Assembly (NCBI GenBank): GCA_007570785.1
Contig: ML664199.1
Coordinates: 18,106,957-18,170,956, forward strand
Direction: 5' to 3'
Source: Antilocapra americana
Lineage: Eukaryota > Chordata > Mammalia > Artiodactyla > Antilocapridae
Length of the DNA stretch: 64,000 bases
In this document: in pieces, positions 25,429 to 36,814 of the stretch
Position numbering within the stretch: position 1 is the first letter of the stretch
Layout of the letters: each line of letters opens with the position of its first letter
Notes under the pieces: generated by a model
Seen by the model: the letters and a program-made list of their open reading frames with translations, nothing else
What the model was told of the DNA's origin: nothing
The model's database searches: none
Made by a program: the position numbers and the translations under genes

Positions 25429-25524
25429 CTAGAACAGAATGATCATCACGACAAGAACGCCCACCTCCATCTCTGCAGCCACAAATAATGCAGCAAAATA
25501 TGCAACAAATAACACCCCACTTAC
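25429..25524 (-). other. CCDC88A: CCDC88A intron 1 (96 bp)
   Basis: A short phase-0 intron bounded by GTAAGT and a TTCTAG acceptor on the minus strand. It is one of the smallest introns a vertebrate gene of this size would carry and contrasts with the long intron 2. No repeat is visible inside it. The assignment follows from the uninterrupted girdin peptide formed when the two exons are joined. Confidence 0.9.
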
Positions 25525-25587
25525 CCAAGTGACCAAGGGGCTGGTCATGAACTGCTCCAGAAGGGGAGTAAAAACCTCGTTCTCCAT
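25525..25587 (-). CDS. CCDC88A: CCDC88A (girdin/GIV) coding exon 1, residues 1-21
   Basis: Read on the minus strand, the ATG at 25587-25585 opens a 21-codon reading frame beginning MENEVFTPLLEQFMTSPLVT and ending in W, followed directly by a GTAAGT donor (25524-25519). This matches the known N-terminus of girdin, differing from the human protein as I recall it only by V for I at residue 5; the paralogue CCDC88C starts with different residues. Girdin is a cytoplasmic coiled-coil scaffold of about 1870 residues that binds actin and microtubules, modulates Galpha-i and is an Akt substrate. This exon starts its N-terminal HOOK domain, a calponin-homology-like fold. The start codon has a good context (A at -3, G at +4). 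The exon ends in phase 0. The stated range is coding sequence only; the exon continues upstream as 5' UTR. Confidence 0.95.
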
Positions 25588-25780
25588 TTTACAGAGAATG
25601 TACTTGGAAAAAAAAAAAAAGGAACTACCACAAAAAAACGCCTAGAGAATTGGTCACTAAACGTTGAAGAAGTAAGTAGAAATCAATGAAAGTCCATTTT
25701 GGCACGGGAAGAAAATCCCATCGTGGAGGGGAGAAAAACTCTCCCTCCTCAAAAAACACCCCAGAGGGAAACGAATCGAA
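25588..25780 (-). other. CCDC88A: Probable CCDC88A 5' UTR next to the start codon
   Basis: Minus-strand sequence between the CpG island and the ATG. It contains a run of 13 T at 25620-25608 followed by CCAAG, and the bases TCTCTGTAAA directly before ATG. If the leader is unspliced this is plain 5' UTR; if the T-run plus AG works as a 3' splice site, only 25588-25602 belongs to the start-codon exon. Confidence 0.5.
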
Positions 25781-26740
25781 ATCCCGAAAAGTGGCTTCGA
25801 CAGCAGCCACGAGCGACAGCCTGCGCTGGAAATGTCTGTACCGGGCGAGGAGGGGCACAGAAAAGGCATCTGGAGGAGGAGGAAGGGAGAAGGGGCTGGA
25901 GCAGCAAGACAAAAAGCCCGTCAAGGTTGCCCAGCTCCTGGAGGAGCCAGACCAGCGAGGCTGCCCCCAACCAATTAATCCCACCGTGGGCTAAATGAAA
26001 TCCCACGTTAGATGCCCCGTTGAGGGTTCCGAGGGGCCGCCAGGCTAGACCTCAGTGTTCCGCTCAACACGTTCCACCCACCAGTGGGCATGGAGCAGCT
26101 CTGACCCACCGAGCTTTCCCTGCCTGCAGCCCCTCACCAACGACAGGCAGCGCTCGCTCCTTCCCCCCGGGCACACACCATCTCTCAGCCGCCTGCGAGC
26201 CTCGCCGCCTGCCCCCTTCCCCTCCCGGGGGGTGGGGGCCTGAATGAGTGTCCCTAACCCCCCAGCTTCTCGAGCCCCGCCAGCCTTTTCAGTGCGCCTC
26301 TGGGAAGCCCTGGCACAAAGTCACCGCCGCGCTCCAGCCTCCTCCTCCGCCCTCTCTAGAGGAACTGGAGTAACGGCCTCAGAACCGCAGTGCCGCATCA
26401 CACCCCGCTCCTCGCCGCTCAACTAGCGCCTCCAGCCAGCCGTCAAAGGGAGCGTGCAGCTCCCTCCGCGGCCATATCCTTCCGCCGACTCCCAGCCCCT
26501 CCCGCGCCGCAAGCTTCTGGATTGTGGGAGAAGAAAACCGCTGCATGAGCGCGCCCCCGAGTACGCGCGACCCCGGGCCGGCCCCGCCGCCGCCCACATC
26601 CTAGCGGCGGGCGCGGCGTGGACGCGCGCTCGCTGCAGCTGCTGCGGTGGCCGGCGCCTCGCTCGCGCCCCGGATGGTTGCCAGGGCCTGGGGGGCGGGG
26701 ATGAGGAAAGGAGAGGAAGGGGTCGGTCTGTTCGCTTGCT
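25780..26740 (-). promoter_or_regulatory. CCDC88A: CpG-island promoter and 5' leader of CCDC88A
   Basis: Base composition changes abruptly from AT-rich flanks to a GC-rich block dense in CpG (for example around 26390-26690), immediately upstream of the CCDC88A ATG. A GC box (gggggcgggg) sits at 26691-26700 and an ETS-type core (CGGAAGG on the minus strand) near 26475-26482. No convincing TATA box is seen, which fits a dispersed-start CpG-island promoter. The transcription start cannot be placed from sequence alone; somewhere between about 26200 and 26700 is likely. A divergent plus-strand transcript is possible but unsupported. Confidence 0.75.
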
Positions 26741-27350
26741 CATGCCTAATTATGGTTTATTTCCTCCCCGAGTGCTTTCTTTGATGTGTGAAGGAAAGAG
26801 AACGAAATCCCTCTCTTCTAAACATGAGGGATGCAGACGGCCTTTTTCGGACAGTTTGATCTGTTGCGCGTGCTTTCGCCAGCAAAACGGAGTAGGAAAA
26901 CTCACTGCAGTAAATAGCAAAGAAGGGACTTGAGCCTCAAACTTGTTTTAGGGGTTTTATTTCCTCTTTTTGCTTCTTTAAAAAATCTAGTCCATGAAAG
27001 CATGCATGCTCTTCAAAGTTGCACGTGAATGTAGTAGGGTTTTAAATAACCAAAGCTGCCTTTCAACATGTTGGTTATTTTCTAACTGGAGCAAACGTGA
27101 TTCAGACATTGTTGTTTGACTGTTTGGTGATTGAAAAAAATCCAAACAGAAATCAAGAGCTACTAAGAGGAAACATTTGGAAGTCATCCAAGTTGGGTGA
27201 CAAACACATTACATATTTGTCATAAATCTTAATGCTGTGCACGACTGGAACCATCAAAGTAATTTTAACAGTTCCTCCACAAAATCAAATGTTATTCCTC
27301 TTCATTTTGAAGGAAAATAAGGCTTTTCCCTGGGACAAAATGGCATGCAA
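26741..27350. other. CCDC88A upstream flank, no recognised feature
   Basis: Sequence just outside the CpG island. No repeat or gene recognised; could hold proximal regulatory sites. Confidence 0.4.
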
Positions 27351-27357
27351 AAACATT

Positions 27358-27411
27358 TTTTTTTAAATATAGTTCTTTTTTTAAATAAAGTTCTTTTTTT
27401 AAATACAGTTC
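27358..27411 (+). repeat. Three tandem 18-bp units
   Basis: Units of the form tttttttaaata-a-gttc end at 27375, 27393 and 27411 and differ by one or two bases. Confidence 0.85.
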
Positions 27412-27539
27412 TTCAGTGAGTGTTTACATTTACATAAATATCTACTTTGAGTACTTACATGATATTTTTAATTAGCAGTAAAAATGGTTTTGTCATAACA
27501 CAATTAAGAACAGCACAATTTCTTATTTAGGTTGTTGAG

Positions 27540-27715
27540 AACCTAAGTTCTAGAGTCTTCTGCCGAATTCAAATCCAGGCTCTAATACTTACCAGCTGTG
27601 TAAGCCTAGGCAAGTCTCTGATCCTCTCTGCGCTTTACTTTCTTCACGTGTTAAACAGGGTTAACTTAATAGAGTTAAATGGCAACCTGGAGGAAGGGCT
27701 TTATACACATTATTG
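27540..27715 (+). repeat. MIR element
   Basis: 'caaatccaggctctaatacttaccagctgtgtaagcctaggcaagtc' and 'ctctctgcgctttactttcttc' match the MIR 5' and core regions. Confidence 0.75.
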
Positions 27716-28333
27716 GTGTTGTTTTCATTATCATTCCTCTCAAATTAAGAATCTTGAGGGAAAAAACTAAAGAATCTTGCTTTGGAGAGCAGAGAAATGC
27801 ACCTCCCAAATTATCTTAATTAACATTAGGATGCATTCATGTGGCACTTTGCTAAGTGATATACAGAGTAGAATCTTGCATCGCCCTGGCCAGTGCACAA
27901 GCCCTGGGTCATCTCAGTTGTTAGCAATCGTTTCCCTTTGCTGTTGATGACTCTTTCTTAATCACAACCCTTTATTTGGAAACACAGACCAAGAGTGAAC
28001 AGGCACCAAGAAGGAAGAATTGCCCTGTGCCTAACTTGTCCACTTTTCCTTATAATCTCTCAGAAGCCTGACTAAAAACAACATGGAAGTGTTCATGCCT
28101 GTACTGTGGTTTGTGTTAAGACCGACCAACCTGCTTCATTCATAAAGGAAAACACCATGAAGTTTAACACCAGTGTGAGTTAAGGGCATTTTGGATGGTA
28201 ATGACTGAAAGTTAGCACAAGAGTTGAAAGTTAAGATAGAACCTCTTTACATTTAGTAGCTAGCCCTCATAGAAATCTGGATTCCCCTTTAGAACCAGAT
28301 GGCCCCAGATGCTTCCTGGTGTATCTTTAGGTT

Positions 28334-28336
<3 letters not shown>

Positions 28337-28399
<63 letters not shown>
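28337..28399 (+). repeat. (CA)31 microsatellite
   Basis: An uninterrupted 63-base CA tract ending at 'cgcatgc'. It generates the poly-Val/Cys minus-strand frame at 28289-28492, which is not a gene. Confidence 0.98.
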
Positions 28400-28402
<3 letters not shown>

Positions 28403-29074
28403 TGCAACAAAGAAACATGAGGAGTTAATTGTAAAAGCAGGAAGCTTTAGACCAGACGGAGGTCTGGAGTAACTTATTTGAAAACCTACCAATTCACCAT
28501 TCTCTAGTTTAACAGCAGCCTTAGAAATGCTTTATAATATCTCAAGAGTACAATCAGGAAACTTCTCTGTCTGGCAAAAGAGGATTTCACATTATATACA
28601 ACTTAATGGTCTTTGAATTGCAACATCCTGTAAGAATAAATCCAAAAGTTCTCCCTATCCTCCTTTCACTTAGGAAGAGACTTCTCCAAGGTATTTTTTT
28701 TTGTGCTTTGTAATTATGTGTCCTGAATTCATTCCTTCTTAGAATGTTAAATCCCCAGGAAAGGACTTTGGAAAAATCATATCCATTTGGTTAGCTCCAC
28801 CCTCTTCTAATCAGAAATTAAATGATTGGAATGGACCAGGATCAATTTAGGAGTCACTAGAGAAAGATACTTTCTGTGTATTATAATTGAGGCTTCCCCT
28901 GCAGGTTACACGTACATAACACAACCTGTGTACTAAAAGCATCCATGTTTACCTCCATCTTGATTTACACCATAGGAAGTGATAAACTCACTTGGAACCA
29001 GGCTCCTTGGTGACAAATATTTGCAAAGCTAATCACATCCATAAGCTAGTATAATAAATGACATAAATACAGTA
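28400..29074. other. Intergenic DNA with no recognised feature
   Basis: Nothing recognised on either strand. Confidence 0.4.
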
Positions 29075-29535
29075 GCAGAATGGCATTGTTGTTTAAAATA
29101 GCTGAAAATGAAAATAACCCAAATGCCCATTGGCTGATAATTTAATAAATCAAATGTGGTATATCTATAAAATGAAATATTATTTGGCAATAAAAAACAA
29201 TGACGTATTAACACATGCTACACTATGGATGAACCTTGAAAACATTATGCTAAGCTAAAGAAGTCTGTCACAAAGGCCTGTCACATACTGTATGATACCA
29301 TTTATATGAAATGTCCAAAAGAAACAAATCTATAGAGACAGAAAGTAGATTAGTGTTTGTCTAGGTCTGGGGATGCTGGGAGGAAATGGGATTCATGGTT
29401 TAGGGTTGTGGGTTTCTTTTTGAGAAAATACCCAATGACTGTTGTGACGGATACACAATACAGTGAATATACAATAATCACTGAATTGGACACCTAAAAT
29501 GGCTGAATTGTCAATTAGTTCTTAAAAAAAGGAAT
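29075..29535 (+). repeat. Old L1 3' end
   Basis: 'aacccaaatgcccattggctgat', 'atgaaatattatttggcaataaaaaacaatg', 'acatgctacactatggatgaaccttgaaaacattatgctaa' and the terminal 'ggacacctaaaatggctgaattgtcaa' are the ORF2 end and 3' UTR of an old L1. Confidence 0.75.
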
Positions 29536-29924
29536 AGCATCATTGCTTCCTTAATATTTAAAAAGAAATGCCAAGGTCATCAAGAAGTCCAATCTCTCAA
29601 AGATTTCTCAAAAGGGTCTCTAAGTCCTCTTGATATAAAGAATAAGATTTTAAATTCACCTTAGAATATAGAAGGTATATGTTTTAATTATCAAGTACAA
29701 TTTTAAGGGAAACATAATACAATGACAAAGAGAATGTATGTTACCTAATTTCTTTAAGCATCTGTTTCCTCAGCTGTAAAGTGGGACAGTGGTTTCATTC
29801 CCTAAGGACATCTAATCAGTGCACTTGTAGTTCTGTTCTGTATCTCAAATGGGCAGAGAAAAGCAAAGTTGGAAGAGATGAAAGGGCAGAGAAAGGAATC
29901 CTCTTCTTAGCCTGGTCATCAGTA

Positions 29925-30057
29925 AAGTGAAAGTTGCTCAGTCATACTGGAGTGGGTAGCCTTTCCCTTCTCCAGGGGATCTTCCCAACCCAGGTATCGA
30001 ACTCAGGTCTCCCACATTGCAGACGGATTCTTTACCAGCTGAGCCACAGGGAAGCCC
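29925..30057 (-). mobile_element. Bov-tA SINE, partly deleted
   Basis: The plus strand ends 'ctgagccacagggaagccctg', the complement of the Bov-tA head. The tRNA-like part is present ('ggtatcgaactcaggtctcc'), but the middle is missing between 'gctcagtcat' and 'actggagtgggtag'. Confidence 0.85.
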
Positions 30058-30131
30058 TGTCTACACTGGTTCCTCTCAAATGCCCTGACGCTGTATTCTG
30101 ATCGAGGTGAACCATCACAAATTCATCATTA

Positions 30132-30560
30132 CATTCCACGCTTGTTGTTATTCAGTCATGTCTGACTCTGCAACCCCATGGACTGCAGCTCACCAGGCTT
30201 TCCTGTCCTTCGCCATCACCCAAAGGTTGCTTAAACTCATGTCCATCGAGTCGGTGATGCCATACAACCATTTCATCCTCTGTTGTCCCCTTCTCCTGCT
30301 GCCTTCAACCTTTCCCAGCATCAGGGTCTTTTCCAGAGAGTCAGTTCTTCGTATCAGGTGGCCAAAGTATCAAAGCTTCAGCATCAGTCTTTCCAATGAA
30401 TATTCAAACTCTCAAATCCATACAAAACTACTGGAAAAACCATAGCTTTGACTATATGGGCCTTTGTTGGCAAAGTAATGTCTCTACTTTTGGATATGCC
30501 ATCTACGTTTGGCATAGCTTTTCTTCCAAGCTGCAAGCGTCTTTTAATTCCATGTTACCA
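30132..30560 (-). mobile_element. BovB 3' fragment
   Basis: Parallels the BovB at 12893-14700: 'gttattcagtcatgtctgactctgcaaccccatgg', 'tcatcctctgttgtccccttctcc', 'ctggaaaaaccatagctttgactatatgggcctttgttggcaaagtaatgtctct'. An internal piece is missing at about 30405. The 62-112 residue plus-strand frames are antisense. Confidence 0.85.
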
Positions 30561-33190
30561 TCCCCTGAAATGCTCATTCCTGATTTCTAACAAAGTGAAC
30601 TCCCAATCATCAGGGTTCCAGGATCACTTTCTCTGAAGCATTCCTCTTCCACGGGATAAGCAGTGCCTGCAGATGATCTAATCTCTGTTTGTTTCTGTAA
30701 TATACTCTGAATGGCATGTATTTGCTGACATATTCTTCTGGATAGATGGGGAAATCCTGAAGAGTGACCTCATTTTATTAATCTTTGTATTCCTGGCGTT
30801 TAGGACTGTGCCTTGCTCTTACGGGAACTCTTGGTCAGTGTGTCAGAGTCTTCCTTCAACCATGGTAACCAGTTTCAATTCCTGACAATTGCCAAGAGCT
30901 CACAGATGAGTGACTTCCAAGAACTATTCTAGTTAACTAATGACCTAGAGGAACCATTAGCTGAAGATACCACTTGCCAGTGAATGTGAAGAACTAAAAA
31001 GACACTGAGATTATAGAACACATGGCTTTCAAGACAGATTTTCCCAAAGTCTATCATTTTTTTCCCTCAAGGAAAAGCATAAATATCATGTAATTTTTCA
31101 TTTCTCAGACAGCATATGATGATATGTCTTCAATACCCAAACTGTTTTCCATTTGTTACTATTTTATGAAATCTTGTAGAAAGATGTTATTATTTTCTAA
31201 GCTTTATTGAACAGAAATGGACATTTTATTAAAGAAATATGTCAGTCCAATTGACCTAAAAGATTGTGTCATGCTTTTAATATAACAAAGTATGAGGGTG
31301 TTTGACCTGTCCTCACAGGTCCCGGACAACTATGTTTTTTTTTACTTTGAAGAGTTTTCCTATCTTCTCTCCTGGCTCTTCATTTTTGTTGCTGAGAATC
31401 TATCAGGAGTCCCCATTCAAATATGCAACTACTAATTTTCTATCTGCAGGAAATTCACAGATTGTGAAAACAGTCTGAAAGAAGTAATAATCTTTTGAGT
31501 GAGAACCTGATGGACACTCCTATGAGTAAAGTCTATGAATTTGTGACGTGCCTAAAAGTAATGTGTAATGTTTTGGCTGTGGTCTGACATGAAATAATCT
31601 TCTAAGTTAATGGTCACTTGTCAGGTATTTCCAGGGTATGACTGTCATATCATGTGTTCAGTTCTTTGTATTTGTATGATTTCCTCCCCCTCCTTTAATT
31701 CCAAAAATCTGTGCAATAGATGGTGATGACTCATTCCTACTTAAGACGCTGCTGATGGAAAGACAGCAAACAGAAATTTGATAAATAGAGGAGAAAATAA
31801 AAACATGTATGGAAAAGGACAAATTTTATAAAAATGGACTTTTAAAAGGTGAAAAAATTCACTCTCCTATTCTGGCGGTAAGCCTTTATGATCTTAGAGG
31901 CAAACATTAGCAATACCTAGATAAGAAAGAACTTATCTGTGTCAGAGCAAATGATGGAGCATTAATAAAACAGACAAAACTTCCGTGTGGCAGGAAGTAA
32001 CCTCACAGCAGAGGAAAAACACAGAAATACTGTGACATAAAAGGTTAAGACCTTCTGATAAAAGAAACACAAACTGGCTCTTCTTGGGTATAATAATACC
32101 ATTTTAGGGAACCATTTGAATTTGTCACACAGCATTACCTTTGGGGCAAATCAGCAAGTCAGTTCCACATAAGGTACCAGTGGTGCTCTGAGGCTACTGA
32201 AAATAAATGAGGGCTAAAACAAATACTTCTAATCATAGAAAAAAAATGTTGGTCTTTCATATAAAAATATGAATTACAAATGATGAACATTGCAAATGAG
32301 GAAATATGAAAGCATTTTATTTCCTTCTGTCAAATAAGAGTAGGAAGATGTGTTAAAAATGCATATGCAAATATAAGAGAACATGTATTTGATGTTCTGC
32401 TGCTTAAAGTTAAAATTCATGCAAAACTTTAAAAAATTTTAATGTGAATGTTTTCATTTTCTAATTTTCAATTGAGATATGCCAGTTGAATCTTTTCTTA
32501 AAATAATAGCTTGAGAAGAATTGTCAGAGTTAATTTTATTCCATTAATTTCATAAAGATCTTTTGTTTCTCAAACCAAAATAGCAGTATGAAATATTCAG
32601 TTGCGTGAAACTAAACATATTCCATATTTTTTAAATTATCAATAATACATTTCATCGTCCTATTTGGAAAAATTAACAACACAAAAAAATGAAACAAAAA
32701 AAGATCAAGCCTATAATTCTACCACTCAGAAGTTAATACATTTCTGCATATTATTTGTATTATTTTAAAAAAATGTACCACTCTCAAAACACCACTAGGA
32801 AATATAACTATGATAAAAATTTGAACATGCATCTCAGTTTAAATTATTCAATAAATGGAATTCAAATAAAATTTTAATAATGATATTCATCATATGTTAA
32901 GTGTATAGAACTACCAGGTTACCAATTTTTAAAACATCAACCTCTAAATTTCCATAACCATATCTAAAACTTGGCTAATAAATCTTGTAAAAGAATAAAA
33001 ATGAATTCTCTGGGTTTAAAGCAAAATTGAGATTGAGTTCTATATTGGTCTGTGCATTCTCACTTTCTTTATTAATCAATGTTGATTGAGCTATGTGTGA
33101 GATAGCATGTGGACTATAAGATTCAGAGAAGGATCTAAATGAGGCCAAAATAAATAAAATGACAAATACATCATTGAATCAATTAGTTCA
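30561..33190. other. Intergenic DNA with no recognised feature
   Basis: AT-rich, no frames of note, no repeat I can name. Confidence 0.4.
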
Positions 33191-33194
33191 AAGG

Positions 33195-33405
33195 TCAGCA
33201 AAGTTTTTCTGTAAAAGGCCAGATAGTAAAGATTTTAGGCTTTATGGGCCATAAGGTCTCTGTTGCAAGTATCCCCCATTGCATGGCTGCACAAAGCAGT
33301 TATAGACTACACAAAAGAAATAGGTGTTGCTGCACTATAGTAAAACTTTATTTGTGGAAAATAAAGGCTTGGTTTTGTGAGGCCATAGTTTGTCACCTCT
33401 AAACT
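33195..33405 (+). mobile_element. Nonautonomous hAT-type DNA transposon (MER/Charlie class)
   Basis: 'ggtcagcaaagtttttctgtaaaaggccagatagtaaagattttaggc' to 'aaaactttatttgtgg' and 'ggccatagtttgtcacctct' matches a widespread mammalian hAT fragment with decayed inverted ends (cagcaaag / tttgtcac). Exact family name not certain. Confidence 0.65.
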
Positions 33406-35990
33406 AGCAGTCACTGTATTTATATTGGATGCAAAGAAAACAAAAAACAGGGTTGAATTTTTTCCAGTCAAGTGATTAACTTTCCAAATAATCAACTCTA
33501 TTGCATATATATTCCGGAAATGTGGAAGAGTTTCTCTGCAAGTTGCTTGGAAACAGAATTCCATTATTCTAGTGCATTGGATATAGTTCAAATGGTTTTC
33601 TATCTCTCATCATGTTACCATTGGAAACCAATCCCCTGGGTATAAAAATATTTGGGGGGCATTCTTTTGAGTCTCATTAGGAAAGAGGGGTTACCCTTGA
33701 AGTGGTTAAAGGGGGATTTAATGAAGGGATGGCTTAGAGAGGTATGGAGAGTTAAGTGAACCACCAGAGGATGGAGAAGAACCGAGGGAAGAATAATACC
33801 AGGAGGGCTTCTACCCCTCCACCAAAGGGTTCAGGGAGGAGGAAACTGTGCTTCTGGAACCCCGGAAGACTGTCGTCTTGGAAGAGGAATCACTGGACAG
33901 GAACTGTGTCCATAGAGAATGGAGCTACTGACATCATCATGCTGCAGAAGAAGAAATGGGAAAGAACATCCCAACCTCTGTCTTTCTCACTTATGTTGCT
34001 GGCCAATGATCCCCAGTGCTAAACCCCATGAGAAGCAGAGAGCAAGAGAACCCAGGTGATGTGACTCTCTGGCATAGAGCTGCATGTGGAAAATGTGGAT
34101 AACACCTGGAACCATGTCTTTAGATTCTTTGATAGCCATACAAGTTGGCAATTCTTGTCAAATGAAAATAAGCTTGAATCTTTGGTGCCATGCCATGATG
34201 AAACATGGGGAATGAATAAATATGTTAAGATGTTAAGAATAAAATGCCATACAATGAGTGGCATGTCATTTGATATATAAGATCTGTTAATGCAAAATAT
34301 AAACCAAATCTCTTTTTTTAGACTAACAAATATATAGTATCAATGTCCTGCAGTGTCTTGCACATAGTATGTACTCTATATTAGTTGGATGAATAAATTT
34401 GTTGAGATAATTAATTTTTCATAACTGTCATTTAAAGAACTTGAATTTTATGTAGCAGGAAATGCAGTTTATTAGGAGATGTTATTTTAAAAGAAAATAC
34501 CAAGATTAATGTGACAATGGGGCACTGACACTGGTATTTCTCTTATCTGCGCCCTTCATTTACAGTAAAAAGCAGAAGTACTACACACAAGCCAGCTTGC
34601 ACTAAAAGCTATTTATTCAACATTTAGAATGAATCCTCATTTGAAATCATTTAGTCATCGTTCTGTTTAATAAAAGCAAAATGGATAACAAATCAGAGTT
34701 ACACCCTTTACTTATATCTGACAAAGTTTAATAAGCATCTTCCAAATTCTTTGTGAAATCAACATGGTAATGACTGAAATAATGTTAGTAGATAATACCA
34801 ACTAGAACTCCTATAGTTAATACACTAATCCTATGAAGACTTTGACTCTAAATTAGGAAGAAATTATTTGTATGTAACTGTTACCTTTCACAAATTCATA
34901 TACATGTTCTGTAGAAATTTACTAATGTAAGTCTAAAAAAATAAATTTTCTAGTCCTGAATTGAGCATATTTTGATCCCAGAAAGCTTTAGATTTCATGC
35001 CCCTTCTTTTTAGTTTGAGACATGGCAATAGTATATCAATTACATTACAGCTATGAACAGTTTTTGAGTTTTGGTAGTTCTGGTTTAGTTACCCATCTGT
35101 CTGCATCTCCTTCATTTTATCTTTTATTTACCATGGCCTTATCTTACTCATACTTAAATTTTTTTAAACTAAGGTCATAAGAACAATGGCCATATTTTTC
35201 CTGTAGCTCGATGTGAAAACACTTTGCTCTTACTCATTTTGCAAGAGCATATCAAATTACATAGAATTGGCAAAAAGCAACATGATTTTGTGAAGAGCAA
35301 ATCCTGCCAAACTAATTTCTTTTCTTCTTTTTTTTTAACCAACTGCAAGACCTGGCAGATGGTATAGCAATGACCACCTCTACAAAACATCATCTGTGTC
35401 TACTTACCAGTATATATATCATGTGTTTTTTTAACATACTCTGGTGCTCAAGTCTGGGGTAGAATCATGAAAGGAATGCTTGCTCTCCCTTCACTACACT
35501 CCTGAATGCTGATCTCAGCATCAAGGCGTCAATGAGACTGAAATCAGTGACTGAGTGTGCCAAGTACACACAGATTGTAGATCATCCTTGTCTCCTGAGA
35601 AGCAAAAATGCAGAATTCCACCTGGTCTAGAAATCAAGTGACCTTGTGCTTCCAGGATTTCTCCAAACTGTAACACAATATCCCTGTACTTCTGCACTAA
35701 AGGACCACCACCTGGACAAATACCACAAACAAAATAACGAAACAGAAAACTGGCCACCAAGAAGCGGTGGAGAAATTAAAATTCACCAAAAAAATCCCTA
35801 TATATTTCAAAAACAATCTTTTAGTAACATCAGATGCTTCCTGAACTCATGGAAAGCACCACCCACATGCCTCAGCTGTAATGTCAGTCTAAAATTTTGT
35901 CCAACAGGTTTTGTCAACCATGAGAACTTTCTGTTTAGTTCCTTTTCTTTCGTCTATTCAGTGAACGTGCATTTTGAGTAATTATTACAA
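33406..35990. other. Intergenic DNA, mostly unassigned; old LTR-like piece around 33690-34080
   Basis: Around 33690-34080 the text ('ggatttaatgaagggatggcttagagagg', 'ccaccagaggatggagaag') resembles a decayed repeat. An MIR/L2-like tail occurs at 34350-34410 ('cttgcacatagtatgtactctat'). The 88-residue plus-strand frame at 33756-34022 has no protein-family signature. Confidence 0.35.
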
Positions 35991-36600
35991 GCCAGGCACT
36001 GAGGATACAGAGGTGAATAAGATGTTTCCTTATGACACATGAACCCTCATGGACCATACAGTCAGCTAGGAAATACAGACAAGCCGATTATTCTTAAACA
36101 GTGCAATGTGTGATGGGTAGTACTTGTGGAAGAGACAAGGCTCAGTTTTAGAGGAAAGTCAAGAGAGGCTGCACAGAGAGATGACCTTTTATTCAGGCTG
36201 CGAATGAAAAGTAGATGTTCAGTGGGAAGGGAAAGTCCAGGGCATTTTAGGCAGAAGAAAAACAGAAGCAACATATCAAAGTACAGAAGAGCATGGTGTG
36301 TTTGGGTGTCATGAATAGCTTTCTGTGGAGAAAGAACGTAGTATCCCAGGGGTGCAGACGAGTGGGAAATGAAAGTTGAGGTCATACTGTGAAGAAACCA
36401 AAATATCATACTCAGGAACTGGTCTTGGTCAATTAAAGCTTAACAAAAATCCCCCCCAAAACAGTGAATGGGATTAGATTTCTCTTTTAAAAAGAAAATT
36501 CTAGTAGTATGGTAGTGGGGGGATTGGAAAGAGATGAGGCTGCAGGCAGAGGAACCTGACAGGGATTTCTCCTACTGAAGTTTTATAGATTCAATACACA
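35991..36600 (-). repeat. L2, antisense
   Basis: 'caagccaggcactgaggatacagaggtgaataagatg', 'ccatacagtcagctaggaaatacagacaag' and the later 'gggattagatttctcttttaaaaagaaaattctagtag' follow L2 antisense, as at 20040-20660. Confidence 0.45.
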
Positions 36601-36814
36601 CTGCTTTCGTTTGTTGCAAGTTTAACACTGACTTTCTTGAACTTTGTTGACAGACAAGAGGTTATGAACACCCATCAAGCAGCTTGTTCTTATTGCCCTC
36701 TATTGGCAGAAAGGAAAAGAAATTACTGCCTGGGCATTATTTCAGATTCATTTGCTGGTGGAATTTAGATTTCCCTGAAACAATGTTTGTTCTGTTTGGT
36801 GATATAAAAACACA

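Noticed and set aside
25625..26006. 119- and 85-codon minus-strand frames in the CCDC88A leader
   Set aside because: Both open with GTG rather than ATG, so neither is a supported uORF; only the ATG-started frame at 25657-25869 was kept as an observation.
26454..26933. A 159-codon plus-strand frame across the CpG island
   Set aside because: GC-rich DNA makes long chance frames. The product is Arg/Pro/Ala-rich low complexity and lies opposite the CCDC88A leader.
28289..28492. Minus-strand frame with a Val-Cys repeat
   Set aside because: Direct translation of the (CA)31 microsatellite.
33756..34022. 88-codon plus-strand frame
   Set aside because: No domain signature and lies in text that looks repeat-derived.
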